Assembly (NCBI RefSeq): GCF_030272615.1
Contig: NC_081414.1
Coordinates: 305,371,164-305,435,163, forward strand
DNA: 64,000 bases
Source of the DNA: Cryptomeria japonica
Taxonomy: Eukaryota; Streptophyta; Pinopsida; Cupressales; Cupressaceae
Direction of reading: 5' to 3'
The position numbers and the translations under genes were made by a program. Below the pieces are notes generated by a model. The model saw only the letters and a list, made by a program, of their open reading frames with translations. It was not told the DNA's origin and did not search any database. This document shows, one piece after another, positions 46,523 to 57,289 of the stretch (its first letter is position 1; the number at the start of each line of letters is the position of its first letter).

Positions 46523-47708
46523 TGTTGGCATTTTTGATGATGTTGTTGTGATTGTCATTGATGGACACACTTGCTTTGAGATCACTTTTTGTATGTATGA
46601 GTTATGCTCAACTGGTATTTGTTCCAACTGGTATTATGTATTATAGTCTTTAGACTATTGATGTTTTGCAGAAAGTGTTTACTGATCCCAAGTGGTATGA
46701 AGACCTCAAGCGGTTCGAGGATCCAAAAGCGGTACAAAAAAACAAAGCGGTTGTTATCATTTTTCTCAGTCTTCATTTTGGCAAACTGGTAATTGGTAAA
46801 ATGTGTGAACTGATAATCGGTAAAATATGTGAACCAGTAATACGCAAATGTATGAACCAGTATTACTTTGTGATGAGTTACCAACTGGTATTATTTTTGT
46901 GATGAGTTATCATCCACTGACACTTTGGTGGTGATTCTATGTCATGTTACCAAATGTGTCCAGATGCACTTAACCTAGGAACTTGCAATGTAATCCTATT
47001 GGACCGATATGAAATCAGATTCCTTTATAAGGACATCATGTCTAGGGTTTTAGAAGTTGTTAGCATTTTGTGTGGTTGATGAGGTTTTTTGCATGTGCGA
47101 TCACAGAAGAAGATTAGGTATGTGTGAAGAAACAAAGTGTGAAGATTTTGAAGATTGAAGTAATGCTAGAATGCATAAACAATGAGATATCAAGGATCTA
47201 ACCAAGCATACTGTGCTAGTATTTAGTTCACTCACTTGTTGATTACTCACATCTTCGAAAAGTCTATAACCCTTAATCGGGTAGGCCTTGCAAAGCCTTT
47301 GTAAATCCTCTAACAAGGTGGTTCACAATTGTGGATCTGAAATCCTCTCACAAGGTAGTCTTTAATTGGACTTATCTCCTAACAGAGATTGAGATTTCTA
47401 ACAGGATCTGTTCTGGTAAAGAACATTGTATGATCTTAACCGGTCTGACCTTAACGAGTCTGGTTACTATTCTGCAGATAGTTACTTATGAGTTTCAACT
47501 CACCATGGTTTTTCCCATTTGGGTTTCCACATCAAAATCTCTTGTGTTATGGTGATTGTGCTTCAGTGGGTGAATGCCTTATTTGTTGTTTGGTTTGCAT
47601 TTGTGTTAACCGGTTTGTTAGTAAAATTGTTATACCGGTTTACTACTAAACTATTTAAGTTTAGTATTTTTTGGTATACTAATTCACCCCCCCTCTTAGT
47701 ATTCATCA
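46523..47708 (+). repeat. 3' LTR of element 1
   Basis: 1,186 bp, pairs with 39956-41200. Several ACCGGT sites of the 5' copy appear as ACTGGT or ACCAGT here, as expected from CpG decay. Confidence 0.92.
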
Positions 47709-47918
47709 ATGTACTCCTGGCCATAGTATATGAAAATTGTGGGTTCCAAACCCACCATGGTTTTTCCCTTTCTAGGTTTCGACGTAAAAAATTTGGTGTT
47801 GTGGATTTGTGGTTTATTTATTGCTTGCTTATGTTCTCTATTATTATACATTGCTAATCGATGGATAAAGAATAAACACCGATTCACCCCGCTCTCTCAG
47901 TGTTCCTTGATTATAACA
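47709..47918 (+). repeat. 5' LTR of Z, second part
   Basis: ATGTA (47709-47713) is the right target copy of element 1. The LTR then runs through 'catggtttttccctttctagg' and the C-rich end to ATAACA at 47918. The Z LTR totals about 926 bp. Confidence 0.78.
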
Positions 47919-49271
47919 ATTGGTATTAGATCCTAGTTCCTTTGAGGAAGCTTAACTGCTTGAGGAAGGTCCAAGAGATTGATTCAATAGATTTTGGTTT
48001 TCAGAGACCACTCAGTTTGGCACTTGAAGATCTTGATGCAGCTAGAAATGAGATCTGTACCTTGAAGAAGAACCTGAATGCTGTTGATGATTTCATTAAT
48101 GTCCTGAAGGATCAAGCTAACATCTCTAGATAGAAGAGGAAGAAATTGATGGAAGGAGAAAGAAGATCAGATCATGGAATACCAGGATAAAGCTGATGAA
48201 GTTAACAAGCATGAGAGAGAGACTGTTGCTTTGAAGAATGAGATGTAATCCATTGTGATGAGGTTGACTAAGGAAATTGAGGACCGAAAGAAAAATGAAG
48301 AAAATATGGCACAATCATTGAAGGAAAGAGCAGATGAATTCTTCAAGCTTAGCTATGAGAATGATCAGTTGAAGCTTGAGTTGACATAGTTAAGGAGTAA
48401 TGGTCAAGAACTTGAAAGACAAGTTGCTACTTCAAGGAATGAACTTGCTACTGCCAATGAATACAAAGATAAATTCAAAGCTAGCTCAGCAAGGCTTGAT
48501 GAGATGTTGAAAAGTTAGAGACATGGAAAGGACATGTGAGGTCAAGGATTTGAGAAAGGTGAATCCTCTGGATCTGGAAAAGGCAATGCAAAACCTGATC
48601 AAAAGAAGAGCAAGAATCCTCCATAAGACAACCTAATGCTCACAAATTCAATGGTAGATTCTTTAATTGCAATAAGTTTGGTTATATGGAGAATCAATGC
48701 AAAAGTATGATGAATAATGGATTGAACAACATGAATAATGCTCCTACCTTTATTGGTAAGTGTTTTATATGCAATAATTTTGGACACAAGTCAAATATAT
48801 GTGGAGAAGTAATGAATAACTTCCAAAAAAAAAGATGTTATGCCTGTGAAATGTTTGGACCTATTTCTAACTAGTGTAGGATAAGATAAAATTAGACGAA
48901 ATTCAGACCTGTGCAATGGAATGTTGTTTTCCGTTCATGTAACAAAACCAGTCACATTGCAAAGTACTGTAGAAGAAAAAACAATGCTCCGATAGACGAG
49001 AGAAAATATGATGAAAAATGAAAGGCTAAAATGGAAGAAATTAGAGACAAGCATGAGAAGATGTGGGTGAGAAAAGATGAATCTAAAGCAGATGGTGGAT
49101 CTGTACCTGAATCTAGTGCAAAACCCTCATCTGGTAACTAGGTCTTTTGGCCTTAGGGGGAGGCAAATTCATGCAAATCTTGCAATACCCCTAGTAAAGA
49201 TCTATAGTCGATGGATTACAGATGGTAGGAATTGAACTTCAGTTGATACCCATAACTCAGATGGAATTTTT
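47919..49271 (+). mobile_element. Element Z interior, left part
   Basis: Starts with primer site ATTGGTATTAGATCCTAG (47919-47936). The leader aligns with M ('gaagcttaactgcttgagg' against 'gaagcctaacagcttgagg'). It carries Z ORF1. At 49272 element 2 interrupts it; Z resumes at 56732 and, because of the tandem duplication, again at 61387. Confidence 0.78.
47945..49141 (+). pseudogene. Element Z ORF1: decayed gag-like protein
   Basis: Homologous to M ORF1 with about ten stops. Coiled-coil part: 'EDLDAARNEICTLKKNLNA', 'FFKLSYENDQLKLEL', 'GQGFEKGESSGSGKGN'. Four knuckles at about 48660-48975: 'CNKFGYMENQC', CFICNNFGHKSNIC, 'CYACEMFGPISN' ending in a stop, and 'CNKTSHIAKYC'. Ends at TAG 49139-49141. 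Start approximate; the ATG used in M is not preserved. Confidence 0.72.
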
Positions 49272-50360
49272 TGTTGGTATTTTGATGATGTTTAGTTGTG
49301 ATTGTCATTGATGGACACACACTTATTTGATGAATGTATTATTCTCAACTGGTAACTGTTCTAACTGATACTATATGAATAGTCTTTATTTGATTGAAGA
49401 CTATCAGTGTTTTAATGGAGAAGCTTATCGATCAAGTGCTATGAAGACCTCAAGCAGAATGGAGACCCTGAGCGGTAGTCAATCTTTTGATCAGATCGAC
49501 TATGATCAAGTTTTCCAGTTTTCACCTATTAACCAACGATTGGTATATGTAATTAAATGATATACATGTAATGTGTGATGAATTATCATCCATCGACACT
49601 TTAGCGGTGTTTTTGTGCCATGTTACCAAATGTTTTTAGATGCACTATACCTAGGAAATTGTAATCTAATCCTATTGGAACAACATGAAATCAAGTTCAT
49701 ATTTAAGGACATCATGTCTAGGGTTTTAAGAAGAGAATAGAAGTAGTTATGTGCAAGTCTTTTGAGAGGAAAGGTATCTCGTGAATGAGATTGAGAGTGC
49801 AAAGAATAGAAGACTAAAGTAATGCTTGAATGCATTAACAAGGAGATATCAGGGATCTAATAAAACATTCTGTGCTACTATCTAGATCACTCACTTGTTG
49901 ATTACTAATATCTTTGACAAGTCTGAAACCCTTAACTTCGTAGGCCCAGCCAAGCCTATTGTAAATCCTCTAATAAGGTGGTTCACAGTTGTGGATCTGA
50001 AATCCTTTAACAAGGTAGTGTTTAACAGGACTTATCTCCTAATAGAGATCTAGATTCCTAACAGGATCTGTTTTGGTGAAGAACATTGTAAGACCTTAAC
50101 CGGTCTGGTTACTATTCTGCAGATAGTTGACTTGTGATTTTTACACTCATCATGGTTTTTCCCATTTGGGTTTCCACATCAAAATATCATGTGTTATGGT
50201 GATTGTGCTTTTATGGGTGAATGCCTTATTTTCTATTTGGTTTGTTTATGTTTTAACCAGTTTATTGTTTAAGATACTACACCGATCTATTGGAAAATTG
50301 TTTAAGAGTTTGGTTAAGTTTTTAGGCATACTAATTCACCCCCCCTCTTAGTATTCATCA
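49272..50360 (+). repeat. 5' LTR of element 2
   Basis: 1,089 bp, TGTTGGTATTTT to GTATTCATCA. Related to LTR 1 throughout, with one unit of its minisatellite. A TATTTAAGG near 49701-49709 is the best TATA candidate. Primer site GTTGGTATCAGAG follows at 50361. Confidence 0.9.
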
Positions 50361-50410
50361 GTTGGTATCAGAGAAAACCTTTCCATAAGTCTAACCAGCT
50401 GAAAGGAGAT

Positions 50411-51680
50411 ATGGGAGAGTACAGTATGAGGGAACTCACTCACCATTTGGAAAAATCTGAGAAAGCCTATGATGAACTCAAGATCAAGTTTAAAGCCTCT
50501 TTAGTCAAGAGAAGAGAGCTTGCTGAGCAGTTGATGGAACTTACTGAAAATAGATCCTCTGATGAAGCAGACATGGATGCCCTAGTTAGAGAAGTGGAGA
50601 AACTAAATGAATCCAAAACTAACCTAAGGAGGGAGTTAGAAGGACTGACTGTCAGGATGAGTCAGAAACTAGAAAACAAAAGAAAAGTTGAAGATTTGGT
50701 AAAAGACGAGGGGCATGAGATGTTTAAATTAAAGCAAGAAATTGGTACCATTACCACTTGTCTACATGAGGGTAAAGAAAAGAAAGAAGAAATGCAAGCT
50801 AAACTGAATGCAACTTTCTCTCAAAATGAAACCTTGATGAAGACCAATAATGCCCTTTCCAAGGAACTTGCTAAGACCAAAGAAATACTTGCTAAGTTCA
50901 ACCAGAGTGTTGTCAAGTTAGAACAAAAACTGGAATCAATAAAACCATCGAAGGATACCACTAGACTTGGTTTCTTTGAATACGAGGAAGGTGAGACCTT
51001 TGGAACCAAGAGTGATGCACTGAAGAAACAATCAACACCTAAGGACAACAATGGAAGTAAAGGTAAGCAAAAGTTTAAACCTATTTGCTTTAACTGTCTT
51101 AAGGAAGGACATACTACCAATGTATGTAGGAGCAAGCCTCACAATAATTTTCCTTATTTTTAAAATAATGTGGCTAGACCTGGTAGATTTAATGGTCACT
51201 GTTATGCATGCAACAAGTTTGGGTATAAATCTTTTGAGTGCAGGTCAGTTATCAACAACTCTGGAAATAATCCACCAAGATCCAATGGAGCCACCCCTAA
51301 GCCTCTTATAAACTAGAACCCATGACCATTAGTCAAATTGTTGTGAAGTGGCAACCAGTTGGAGAGCAACCTGTCTAATCTATTGTGGTAGCGGTCACAC
51401 TGCTGCAACATGCAGAAGGAAGAATGGAAATGTGAATACTGGACCATGGAGAACACCTGGAATGGTATGCTATCATTGCAACAAACTAGGGCACACCACC
51501 AGAGCATGTAGACTGAGAAAGGATCCATCGAGAAACATACCAATCAACACTGAAGGGAAGATTGATATTGAAACCATTCAAGTGGATATGGAGAAAACTT
51601 GGAAAAAGAAATCTGAGGTGAAGTCACATGATGAACTAGTTTCCGCACCAAGTGTGGAAATCCCCAAATTAGTAAACTAA
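50411..51680 (+). pseudogene. Element 2 ORF1: gag-like coiled coil with CCHC knuckles
   Basis: ATG at 50411. 250 codons are open, covering the coiled coil, the 'DTTRLGFFEYEEGETFG' linker and knuckle CFNCLKEGHTTNVC. A TAA at 51161-51163 and a frameshift then split it; the rest (to 51680) has CYACNKFGYKSFEC, 'YCGSGHTAATC' and CYHCNKLGHTTRAC. Same architecture as element 1. The protein would bind RNA and build particles. Confidence 0.8.
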
Positions 51681-52140
51681 GCTTCAAAAAGCTTAGGGGG
51701 AGCATATCGGTATAAATATTTAGAAACCCCCAGAGTATATCGGTAAGGCACTTTTATCGATAGTTGTTACCTGTCAACAGACAAAAGAATTGAAGCGGTA
51801 AAAAGTAAAATTAGGGTTTGAACCCTAATAAGTGATGCATTTATTATGGTAGGTGGGAGCGAGTTTAAAAGTGACTTTTGTCATTATTTCTACTTACCTA
51901 GCTTCCGATAACTTCTTTTAAGCTGAATAGCGCAACCAGAGCATTTCATCTCGCATTCAAAAGAATTCAGAAAGAAATATTTCTCAAATCTTGAAACCGT
52001 TTCATACTATCAGTGTGAAAGTCAGAGTGGTAATCAAGCATTTGGAGAAGTGTGTTTTTCTTGTCATCAACAAACCCTAAAGCTCAGAGAATAAAGGTAT
52101 TTCTCTTTGAAACATTCTTATCATTTGGAATTAGTTTGAT
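51681..52140 (+). other. Spacer between ORF1 and ORF2 of element 2
   Basis: 460 bp with no supported ORF; purine run 'gcttagggggagcat' at 51702-51716. Confidence 0.6.
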
Positions 52141-55100
52141 ATGGCATCTGCATCTAATGTCCCCTCTAGTTCTACTGAACCTGAGGACACACCTGAGCTT
52201 CTTAAGATTTGATATAATGCCCTATCCCAAATTACCACCAGAGTCATTGTCCAAGGTGATGTTACAGGATATATTGATTGTAAACTAGAAGACCTAGGGT
52301 TCCTAGTAATTCACTCCCAGTTGAGTCTATTCTATGGAAATGATAAAAAGATTAAACCTGAATATAGCATAATAGAGAATAAGAAATTGCACAATGCAGT
52401 TTAATTTCTTGAAGAATTTACCAAGGAACACATCAGGATTATCCTCAGTAGGGTTCATGGTGACAAAATGTACCTTGAACAAACACATGACATTACACTG
52501 AATGCAATTCCTGCCATGACCAGATTCTACAATATTGGGGAAGTGCCTATTCTTCAGAAAATCCCTAAAATGAAAGTAATGGAGCTCACCGGTTCAGTAA
52601 GTGATCAACGAGAATTGACTGTCAATACCATTAAAAATGATTTAGTGAAATATGCATGTATGGTGATTGGGTACAAAATATTTTATGCTAGTAGAATAAA
52701 TTCTGTTCCTTCAGCTACGGTGCATGCTGCTTACAAAATGATAAAAGAGAATGTAGAATGCGATCTATGTACCTAAGAATGCAAAATGTGATCTATGTAC
52801 ATGTATGAAGAATCAACTCTTAGATAACCTAAATTCGATCAAATTAGATAAAACTCAAAGGTTCAAGTTTGATCAATTACTAATTGGTTTATTTTTCTAC
52901 TTTCAAAGATACTTTCCTGGAGTCGGTGATGTTGAATGGTCAATTGATCTACCAGTTACCAGACAAATAAAGGAGAGTCTGCAAGCAAGAGGAACTGCAT
53001 ATCCAGAGACTTTGAACAAGTATTTTGGTGAATTCAAACTAAAAATGAACCAAAGAATGAGAATATTTGGTGATTTAGTTAAAGAATATGAAGATGACAT
53101 CTGTTTCACCATCAAAATAGATGAATGCATAATAGAAGCAGTTGAACCCAGAATAGCTAGGCCTATGGCCTATGAGGTGGTAAATGATATATTGACAAGA
53201 TATGCCTCAACCCTACTAGCCTCACCACTGGATCCCAAAAAGAAGAGGACTGGTACTTATTTAGAGAGAATCAAATCTAGCGAGGAACTGAAGGAGATAA
53301 AAGGTAAAGAAACACCATCGGCATCGACACTGGTTACATCTACTGCTAAACCCAAAGTGACCAAAAGGTCACTTGCTAAAAAGAAACCGAAGGCTATTCT
53401 GGCAAAGGTGTTCAAACGAACATGGAAAAACATGAATCACTCACCAAATCCAGAAGACTCTGAGTCAGAGGTAGAAGTAAAGAAGACAAGGCAATCTACC
53501 AAGAAAGTGAAGTCAATCAGTAATGTACCTACAATCTTTGCACCGGTAAACTTAGATATTTCTTCTTACAAGCCTATGACACATTGTCAAAGAACCATAA
53601 AGAATATTAGAAGAAAATTCCTTGACGATTTAAAGGATTATTTTGATGATTTCAATGATAATGAAAAGGAGGAGGTTAAACAAGAACTGATTAAATATCT
53701 GTGCATAAATGACCGGTCACCTTCTGGGATCAAATATGTTACATCTAAATCCTTGTATGATTCTTTGGACAAAAAATGGCGCATTGCTATTGACAAGGAG
53801 CAAGACATCAGGGAGAAAATTTTTGCTCAATATTTTCTAAATGTCTCTAATTCAGAATTGTTTGAACTCATTGATAAGAGCTAAGACATTTTGTTCATGC
53901 GAAAAAGAAGACTTTTGCTACTCAAAGGCAAATTTTCTGAAGTGGAACAAGACACCCATTTGAAGGTGAAGACTGTTGTTGACATGGAAAGAGTACAAGA
54001 AGCTAATCAACTGGCTGAACAAGAGCCTGATCTATCCACAACCAAACCCAATGAAGTCTTTGATAGTATGGGTCAAAGAATAGTAGAACAAAATGACCCC
54101 ATTGATGTTGATGCACTAGAAATAGAAGATATCACTCCAGATAAGGAGAAAGTTGAAATAGAAAGATTAGAGAAAGAAAAGGTAGAGAAAGCGAAAAATG
54201 AGAAACTTGAAAAGGAGAAAGTAGAAAAAGAAAAACAAGAGAAAGAACAAGCGGAGAAAGTGCGAAAGGAAAAGAAGAAAATGGAAGAAGAGGAAAAGAA
54301 GAAAAAGGAGGAAGAGGAGAAGAAAAGAAAGGAAGAAAATGGGAAAAAGGAAAAGGAAGAAGAAAAGAGGAAAGAAATAGAGAAGAAGAAGGAAGAGGAG
54401 AAATAGAGAGAAGAAGAGAGAAAGAAACAAGAGGGAAAAGTTGTCAAGCTAGCCCAAGAAATAGATGAAGAGGAGAAGTGAGGATAAGTAGAGGTCAAAG
54501 CCAAAGAAAGAGAACAGATTCCTAAGGCCACTAGAGATCAAGCCAAGTAGATTGATTCCACCAGTTCCACTAACTTGACTCTTGCCTGTTTGACCCAATC
54601 GGCTGATGAAAATGAGCTACTATGAAGCATTCACTTGGCGTAGGAAAGATTGGAAGAACTAAGGAAAAAGAAAGAATAGGATGTCATTCCATTTTCCATT
54701 GACACCCTCTCCAATCTAATCCTTGGTACTAATCTCCTCAATAGCGGTTCCTCGCTGGCTAAGCTCAAACTACTCTGCACAGTAGTCGATGACCAGGTAC
54801 AATGTTTGGAAGATGTTGCCCAGGCCACTGCAAAGAAAAGCCATGAAAAGGCACTCGTATTTACCTTAATACAACACATGAATGACAACCGGGCAAAACT
54901 GGTTAAACAATAAGATAATATAGGGTTAGCTATGGGTGAAGGTCACCTACTCTTGAGTAAAATCTATCAAGCTCACCTGTTCTATGAAGATGCTTTCTAT
55001 GAAGATGCTCTGAAGTAGAAGACCCTATTACAAACTAAGTTGTAGAAATACATCGGTAGCTTCAAACTGCCCTATGATCTATTCATAGCCTATGGACACT

Positions 55101-55412
55101 CTGTTCATCATTATCAACATCAAATTGCCAAGCTTGACTCAGAAATTTGCAATTGGACTCGAGATTTGCAGGATCTTCAGTTGCTCTTATTGCCTAAATT
55201 GTAGGTACTCCAGAAATACTTACTGAACCTAGAAGCTATCACTATGACACAGGAGCTGAGCACCATAGATGCGATGGAAGAACTAGCCTTCCAAATGAAG
55301 ACCGAGAGTGAAATTGCTTCCTCACTTCTTGAGTCGTGGTCTTCAGATATGAAGGACTTTCTGTAAAACTTTAAATCTCTTTTTGAGAAATTTTAATCTT
55401 TGTTGTCATAAA
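52141..55412 (+). pseudogene. Element 2 ORF2: mobile-domain-like protein with KE-rich tail
   Basis: ATG at 52141 ('MASASNVPSSSTEP'). Motifs as in element 1: 'IILSRVHGDKMYLEQTHDI', 'GYKIFYASRINSVPSA', 'QLLIGLFFYFQRYFPGVGD', 'DICFTIKIDECIIEAVEPR', basic 'KPKVTKRSLAKKKPK', 'MRKRRLLLLKGK'. A KE-only tail spans about 54141-54420, followed by 'LAKLKLLCTVVDDQVQCLED' and 'TIDAMEELAFQMKTESE'. The longest open part is 52805-53884 (359 codons). A small local duplication at 52757-52803 shifts the frame. Around 15 stops, mostly TAG/TAA where Gln is expected. Confidence 0.65.
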
Positions 55413-55645
55413 CACATACTCTGTTTTCATGTCATGCAAACTGGCAATATTTTGAATTTGCTTTGTCATTGTTGGAAAAGGGGGAGTAGTGTATCTATCT
55501 TCAAATTTTGACAAGTATTTTTGCAAAGGGAGTAGTGTATATGCTTAGGGGGAGTAATTCTGCTTATGATATTTTTTTTGTGTTAAAGCACTTAGATGTC
55601 AATTTTTTTTTTCTAAGTGTTGCCATCAATGCCAAAGGGGGAGAT
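55413..55645 (+). other. 3' untranslated region and polypurine tract of element 2
   Basis: Carries the same purine runs as element 1 ('aaaagggggagtagtg', 'ttagggggagtaat'), the inverted repeat CACTTAG/CTAAGTG (55589-55595, 55613-55619) and the polypurine tract CCAAAGGGGGAGAT (55632-55645). Confidence 0.75.
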
Positions 55646-56731
55646 TGTTGGTATTTTGACGATGTTTAGTTGTGATTGTCATTGATGGACACACACTTAT
55701 TTGATGAATGTATTATTCTCAATCGGTAACCGTTCTAACCGGTATTGTATGAATAGTCTTTATTTGATTGAAGACTATCGGTGTTTTAATGGAGAAGCTT
55801 ATCGGTCAAGTGGTATGAAGACCTCAAGTGGAATGAAGACCCCGAGCAATAGTCAATCTTTTGATCAGATCGACTATGATCAAGTTTTCCAGTCTTCACC
55901 TATTAACCAATGATTGGTATATGTAATTAACTAGTATACATGTAATGTGTTATGAGTTATCATCCACCGACACTTTAGCGATGTTTTTGTGTCGTGTTAC
56001 CAAATGTGTCTAGATGCATTGTACCTAAGAAATTGTAATCTAATCCTATTGGACCAATATGAAATTAAGTTCCTATTTAAGGACATCATGTCTAGGGTTT
56101 TAAGAAGAGATAGAAGTAGTTATGTGTGAGTATTTTGAGAGGAAAGGTATCTCATGACTGAGATTGAGAGTGCAAAGCATAGAAGACCGAAGTAATGCTT
56201 GAATGCATTAACAAGGAGTTATCAGGGATCTAATCAAGCATTCTATGCTACTATCTAGATCACTCACTTGTTGATTACTAATATCTTCGACAAGTCTAAA
56301 ACCCTTAACCGGGTAGGCCCAGCCAAGCCTATTGTAAATCCTCTAACAAGGTGGTTCATAGTTGTGGATCTGAAATCCTTTAATAGGGCAGTCTTTAACA
56401 GGACTTATCTCCTAACAAAGATCTAGATTCCTAACAGGATTTGTTCTGGTGAAGAACATTGTAAGACCTTAACCGGTTTGGTTACTATTCTGTAGATAGT
56501 TGACTTGTAAGTTTTACTCACCATGGTTTTTCCCATTTTGGTTTCCTTGTCAAAATATCTTGTGTTATGGTGATTGAGCTTTTATGGATGAATGCCTTAT
56601 TTTCTATTTGGTTTGTTTATGTTTTAACCAGTTTATTGTTTAAGCTAGTACACCGGTTTGCTGGAAAATTGTTTAAGAGTTTGGTAAAGTTTTTAGGCAT
56701 ACTAATTTACCCCCCCTCTTAGTATTCATCA
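55646..56731 (+). repeat. 3' LTR of element 2, copy A
   Basis: 1,086 bp, TGTTGGTATTTT to GTATTCATCA. Pairs with 49272-50360 and, almost identically, with 60300-61386. Confidence 0.92.
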
Positions 56732-57279
56732 AATTTCAGCATCTGGTAGCTAAACATGACATCCAATTGGATATCTGATATGCATTTACTTGAAAATGAA
56801 ATTAGGGTTTGTGAGGTTAAAAGGGAAAATACGAGAGTCATTTTTTACTTTGTGAATAGTGTTTTCAAGCTGAAGAACAAGGCGATCAAGATTTTTAGGT
56901 GATCAAAGATTTATAAGCGTTTCAACAAGAAGGCTAGGGCATTCGACATGAAGTTAAGGTATTTCTTGAGTGCATATCTGAGTTTAAACTTCTGAAATTT
57001 GAAATAGAATCCTCTTCTTCTATTGCCACACCGTTAGTTGTTGAAGTTAAGGATAAGACTCATCCTGTATTAAAAAAACATCTATATAAATCTATGGTGG
57101 ATGACCCCATTGGTGCATTTTCTTCCGTTCCATATAGAGTTCTACATGTTGATGATGTATGAACATATATCCATTGTGAAATGGAGAAAACTGGCACAAA
57201 GGACATTTTGGATCTATATATAGATAGTATTGTGAATGAAATTTGTAACCCAAAGCCGAAATTCATGATGATAAGGAAG
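56732..57279 (+). pseudogene. Z ORF2 leader and N-terminus, copy A
   Basis: Matches 61387-61922. The ORF begins near 57004 (ATA where an ATG is expected) and encodes 'ESSSSIATPLVVEV', 'DDPIGAFSSVPYRVLHVDD' (one stop after it) and 'TYIHCEMEKTGTKDI', paralogous to M ORF2 residues 8-80. Its end, 57257-57286, keeps an ancestral-looking 'AEIHDDKEALK' in frame, which copy B has lost. It is then fused to element 2 ORF2 sequence. Confidence 0.72.
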
Positions 57280-57289
57280 CATTAAAGAT

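Larger units (their letters stand above)
39956..47708 (+). mobile_element. Non-autonomous LTR retrotransposon 1
   Basis: Complete: 5' LTR 39956-41200, primer site, ORF1 41251-42531, ORF2 42983-46242, polypurine tract, 3' LTR 46523-47708, with perfect target copies ATGTA (39951-39955, 47709-47713). The 7.75 kb element encodes no protease, integrase or RT. The plan and the proteins match element 2 closely and M and Z more distantly. It sits in the Z 5' LTR. Confidence 0.92.
49272..56731 (+). mobile_element. Non-autonomous LTR retrotransposon 2
   Basis: 5' LTR 49272-50360, primer site, ORF1 50411-51680, ORF2 52141-55412, polypurine tract, 3' LTR 55646-56731. No protease, integrase or RT. It sits in Z between ORF1 and ORF2. 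The left flank is AATTTTT and the right flank AATTT, so a target copy AATTT with two extra T on the left is likely. Its LTRs differ by several percent by eye, so it is much older than the duplication that copied its 3' half. Confidence 0.88.
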
